The notes under the pieces were generated by a model. That model was not told the DNA's origin, searched no databases, and saw only the letters and a program-made list of their open reading frames with translations. From Lachnospiraceae bacterium (GTDB taxonomy: Bacteria; Bacillota; Clostridia; Lachnospirales; Lachnospiraceae), in the NCBI GenBank assembly GCA_009787745.1, contig WQST01000001.1, positions 1 to 8,069 of the forward strand: a stretch of 8,069 bases of DNA, written 5' to 3'. Each line of letters opens with the position of its first letter. Position 1 is the stretch's first letter. Below, piece after piece: positions 7,005-8,069 of the stretch. The position numbers were made by a program, and so were the translations under genes.

Positions 7005-7583
7005 TTCCTTCTCAACCGCGGCTAAAAGCATATCAAAATTACGCTTATTTTTGGCGGCTATCTGCTCCTCGCTTCCGACATAACCCGTATGATAAAGTTT
7101 AATCGGCACGTCAAAAGAATAAATATCTTCCTCTTTGCCAAGCGGCATAACCTGCTCATGGATCGCCCCCGTGAAGTGAAAATGTTTACGCGAAAAAAAG
7201 CGGACTAATCTAGCGGTATATGAATTTCCGCTTCCTTGCATTTCATTTTCAATTTCCAGAACGCCGACACAACGCGGATATTGCTTCATCAATGAATATA
7301 TTTCCGGCAAATTAATATGAGTAATATACTCGTCACAATCTATCGCTAATACCCAGTTATTCGCCGCCTTTGAAACCGCAAAATTCCGCGCCGCACTAAA
7401 GTCACTAACCCACGCAAAATCATAAACCTTGGCGCCGTACTCAAGGGCGATTTCCTTCGTTCGGTCGGATGAACCTGTATCGACAAGAATCACTTCAAAA
7501 CCATAAGGCTTAAGGCTCTCTAAACACCTTGCGATGTTTGCTTCTTCATTTTTTGCTATCACGCAAACAGAAATAGGCGGCAT
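6531..7583 (-). CDS. family 2 glycosyltransferase with C-terminal TPR repeats (SunS-like)
   Basis: This is a cytoplasmic enzyme expected to move a sugar from a nucleotide-sugar donor to a protein or glycan acceptor. The GT-A fold occupies residues 1 to about 175. It shows the opening ISVCVIAKNEEANIARCLES (4-23), VDTGSSDRT (34-42), the AARNFAV helix (65-71) and the metal-binding D-x-D at Asp82 and Asp84 in AIDCDEY. GAIHEQVMP (139-147) is near the acceptor side and is typical of this group. From about residue 190 to 350 there are degenerate TPR helices, for example DAYNYYQIAQSYVLG and DFVYLMGRIYEANN. SunS, a TPR-bearing GT2 enzyme, glycosylates a peptide; flagellin or cell-surface targets are common guesses for clostridial relatives. 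The start at 7583 has AGGAG 8 bases upstream. It begins 11 bases after the upstream paralogue stops. The acceptor is unknown. Confidence 0.88.
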   Translation of the reverse strand: MPPISVCVIAKNEEANIARCLESLKPYGFEVILVDTGSSDRTKEIALEYGAKVYDFAWVSDFSAARNFAVSKAANNWVLAIDCDEYITHINLPEIYSLMKQYPRCVGVLEIENEMQGSGNSYTARLVRFFSRKHFHFTGAIHEQVMPLGKEEDIYSFDVPIKLYHTGYVGSEEQIAAKNKRNFDMLLAAVEKEPNDAYNYYQIAQSYVLGDNCEKACEWYSKALSFDIDPDLDYVKTMIVSYGQSLLTLGRKEEALNFVGIYDAFSHLTDFVYLMGRIYEANNQEVKALGEFLKAITMPAGMQAGVNSFLPCYRIAVIYDNMNNMEIALMYYKKCGDFAPAKSRLDELYG

Positions 7584-7594
7584 AAGTTCTTCTC

Positions 7595-8068
7595 CTAGCC
7601 ATTCAATTCAATAAGTCTTCTCTTCGCGGGAGCAAAATCGCCGCATTTATTATAATACATTACCGCAATATCCATATTGTTCATATTATCATATATCACG
7701 GCAATTTGATAACACGGAAGAAAGCTGTTAACACCCGCCTGCATCCCGGACGGCATGGTGATCGCCTTTAGAAATTCACCTAAAGCCTTTATCGGCTGAT
7801 TATTAGCTTCATATATGCGCCCCATCAAATAAACGAAATCCGTCATCCCGCAAAACGCGTCGTACACTCCCGCAAAGCTGAGCGCTTCTTCATTTTTATT
7901 AAGCAGTAATAATGATTGTCCGTATGAAACCATCATCATTTGCACATATTCGAGACTTGGTTCAAGATCGAAGGATAACGCTTTCCCAAACCATTCACAA
8001 GCCGCTTCATAATCCTCATAACCGATATAAGTCTGACCGACCTGAAAATAATTATAAGCATCGGCGGG
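7595..8068 (-). repeat. tandem duplication, upstream copy (TPR tail cut by window edge)
   Basis: Partner of 6531-7004. The stop codons and the last visible codon fall at exactly the same offset, and conserved DNA blocks such as AGCAAAATCGCCGCATT (plus strand) are seen near both 3' ends. The duplication probably covers the whole gene, since one period (1064 bases) is about the length of the complete paralogue plus its short spacer, but the rest is outside the window. Confidence 0.88.
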
Positions 8069-8069
8069 G
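7595..8069 (-). CDS. TPR-tailed protein, probably a second SunS-like glycosyltransferase (5' end outside window)
   Basis: The frame is open from the right edge of the window (first full codon at 8068) to a TAG at 7595 and gives 157 residues. A GTG at 7945 could be read as a start, but the 41 codons before it continue the match to the neighbouring glycosyltransferase (DAYNY, ACEW, KALSFD), so this is the C-terminal part of a longer protein. All of what is seen is helical TPR-like sequence, including DFVYLMGRIYEANNQ and CGDFAPAKRRL. The GT2 catalytic domain is presumed to lie beyond the edge, by analogy with the paralogue; that is inference. It ends 11 bases before the next gene starts, so the two are likely co-transcribed. 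Confidence 0.82.
   Translation of the reverse strand, partial: PADAYNYFQVGQTYIGYEDYEAACEWFGKALSFDLEPSLEYVQMMMVSYGQSLLLLNKNEEALSFAGVYDAFCGMTDFVYLMGRIYEANNQPIKALGEFLKAITMPSGMQAGVNSFLPCYQIAVIYDNMNNMDIAVMYYNKCGDFAPAKRRLIELNG

Noticed and set aside
7595..7945. A short separate gene beginning at the GTG at 7945
   Set aside because: Codons before the GTG stay open to the window edge and keep matching the paralogue, so it is part of a longer gene.

Overview
The window looks like a chromosomal segment of a low-to-moderate GC bacterium, most likely a member of the Bacillota (Clostridia or Negativicutes). The reasons are strong AGGAG-type Shine-Dalgarno sites, a short lipoprotein signal, a fused CysNC, and tandem SunS-type glycosyltransferases with TPR tails. 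This assignment is inference from style; no marker gene fixes it. Every gene I can support lies on the minus strand, so the region is transcribed from high to low coordinates and is gene-dense.

Upstream half (8069 down to 5176): the 3' part of a TPR-tailed protein (cut by the window edge), a complete family 2 glycosyltransferase with a nearly identical TPR tail, a small unrecognised 161-residue protein, and a CysQ-type 3'(2'),5'-bisphosphate nucleotidase. Gaps are 4 to 22 bases, so these four are probably co-transcribed. The two TPR tails align without a gap over 157 codons at a constant offset of 1064 bases, which marks a tandem duplication.

Downstream half (5175 down to 1): a promoter with a perfect TATAAT lies over the last codons of cysQ and is followed by a leader of about 95 bases. 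After it come cysD (sulfate adenylyltransferase small subunit), cysNC (the large GTPase subunit fused to APS kinase), and an SsuABC/TauABC-type ABC transporter: lipoprotein, ATPase, and a permease cut by the left edge. The cysD stop codon abuts the cysNC start. A terminator-like hairpin with a U tract sits between the ATPase and permease genes.

Together the genes import an oxidised sulfur compound (sulfate or a sulfonate), activate sulfate to APS and then PAPS, and clear the PAP left after PAPS is used. No PAPS or APS reductase and no sulfotransferase is visible. Whether the PAPS feeds sulfur assimilation or glycan sulfation, as the neighbouring glycosyltransferases might suggest, is therefore open. 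I see no RNA gene, CRISPR array, insertion sequence or origin. No gap longer than about 103 bases lacks a gene.
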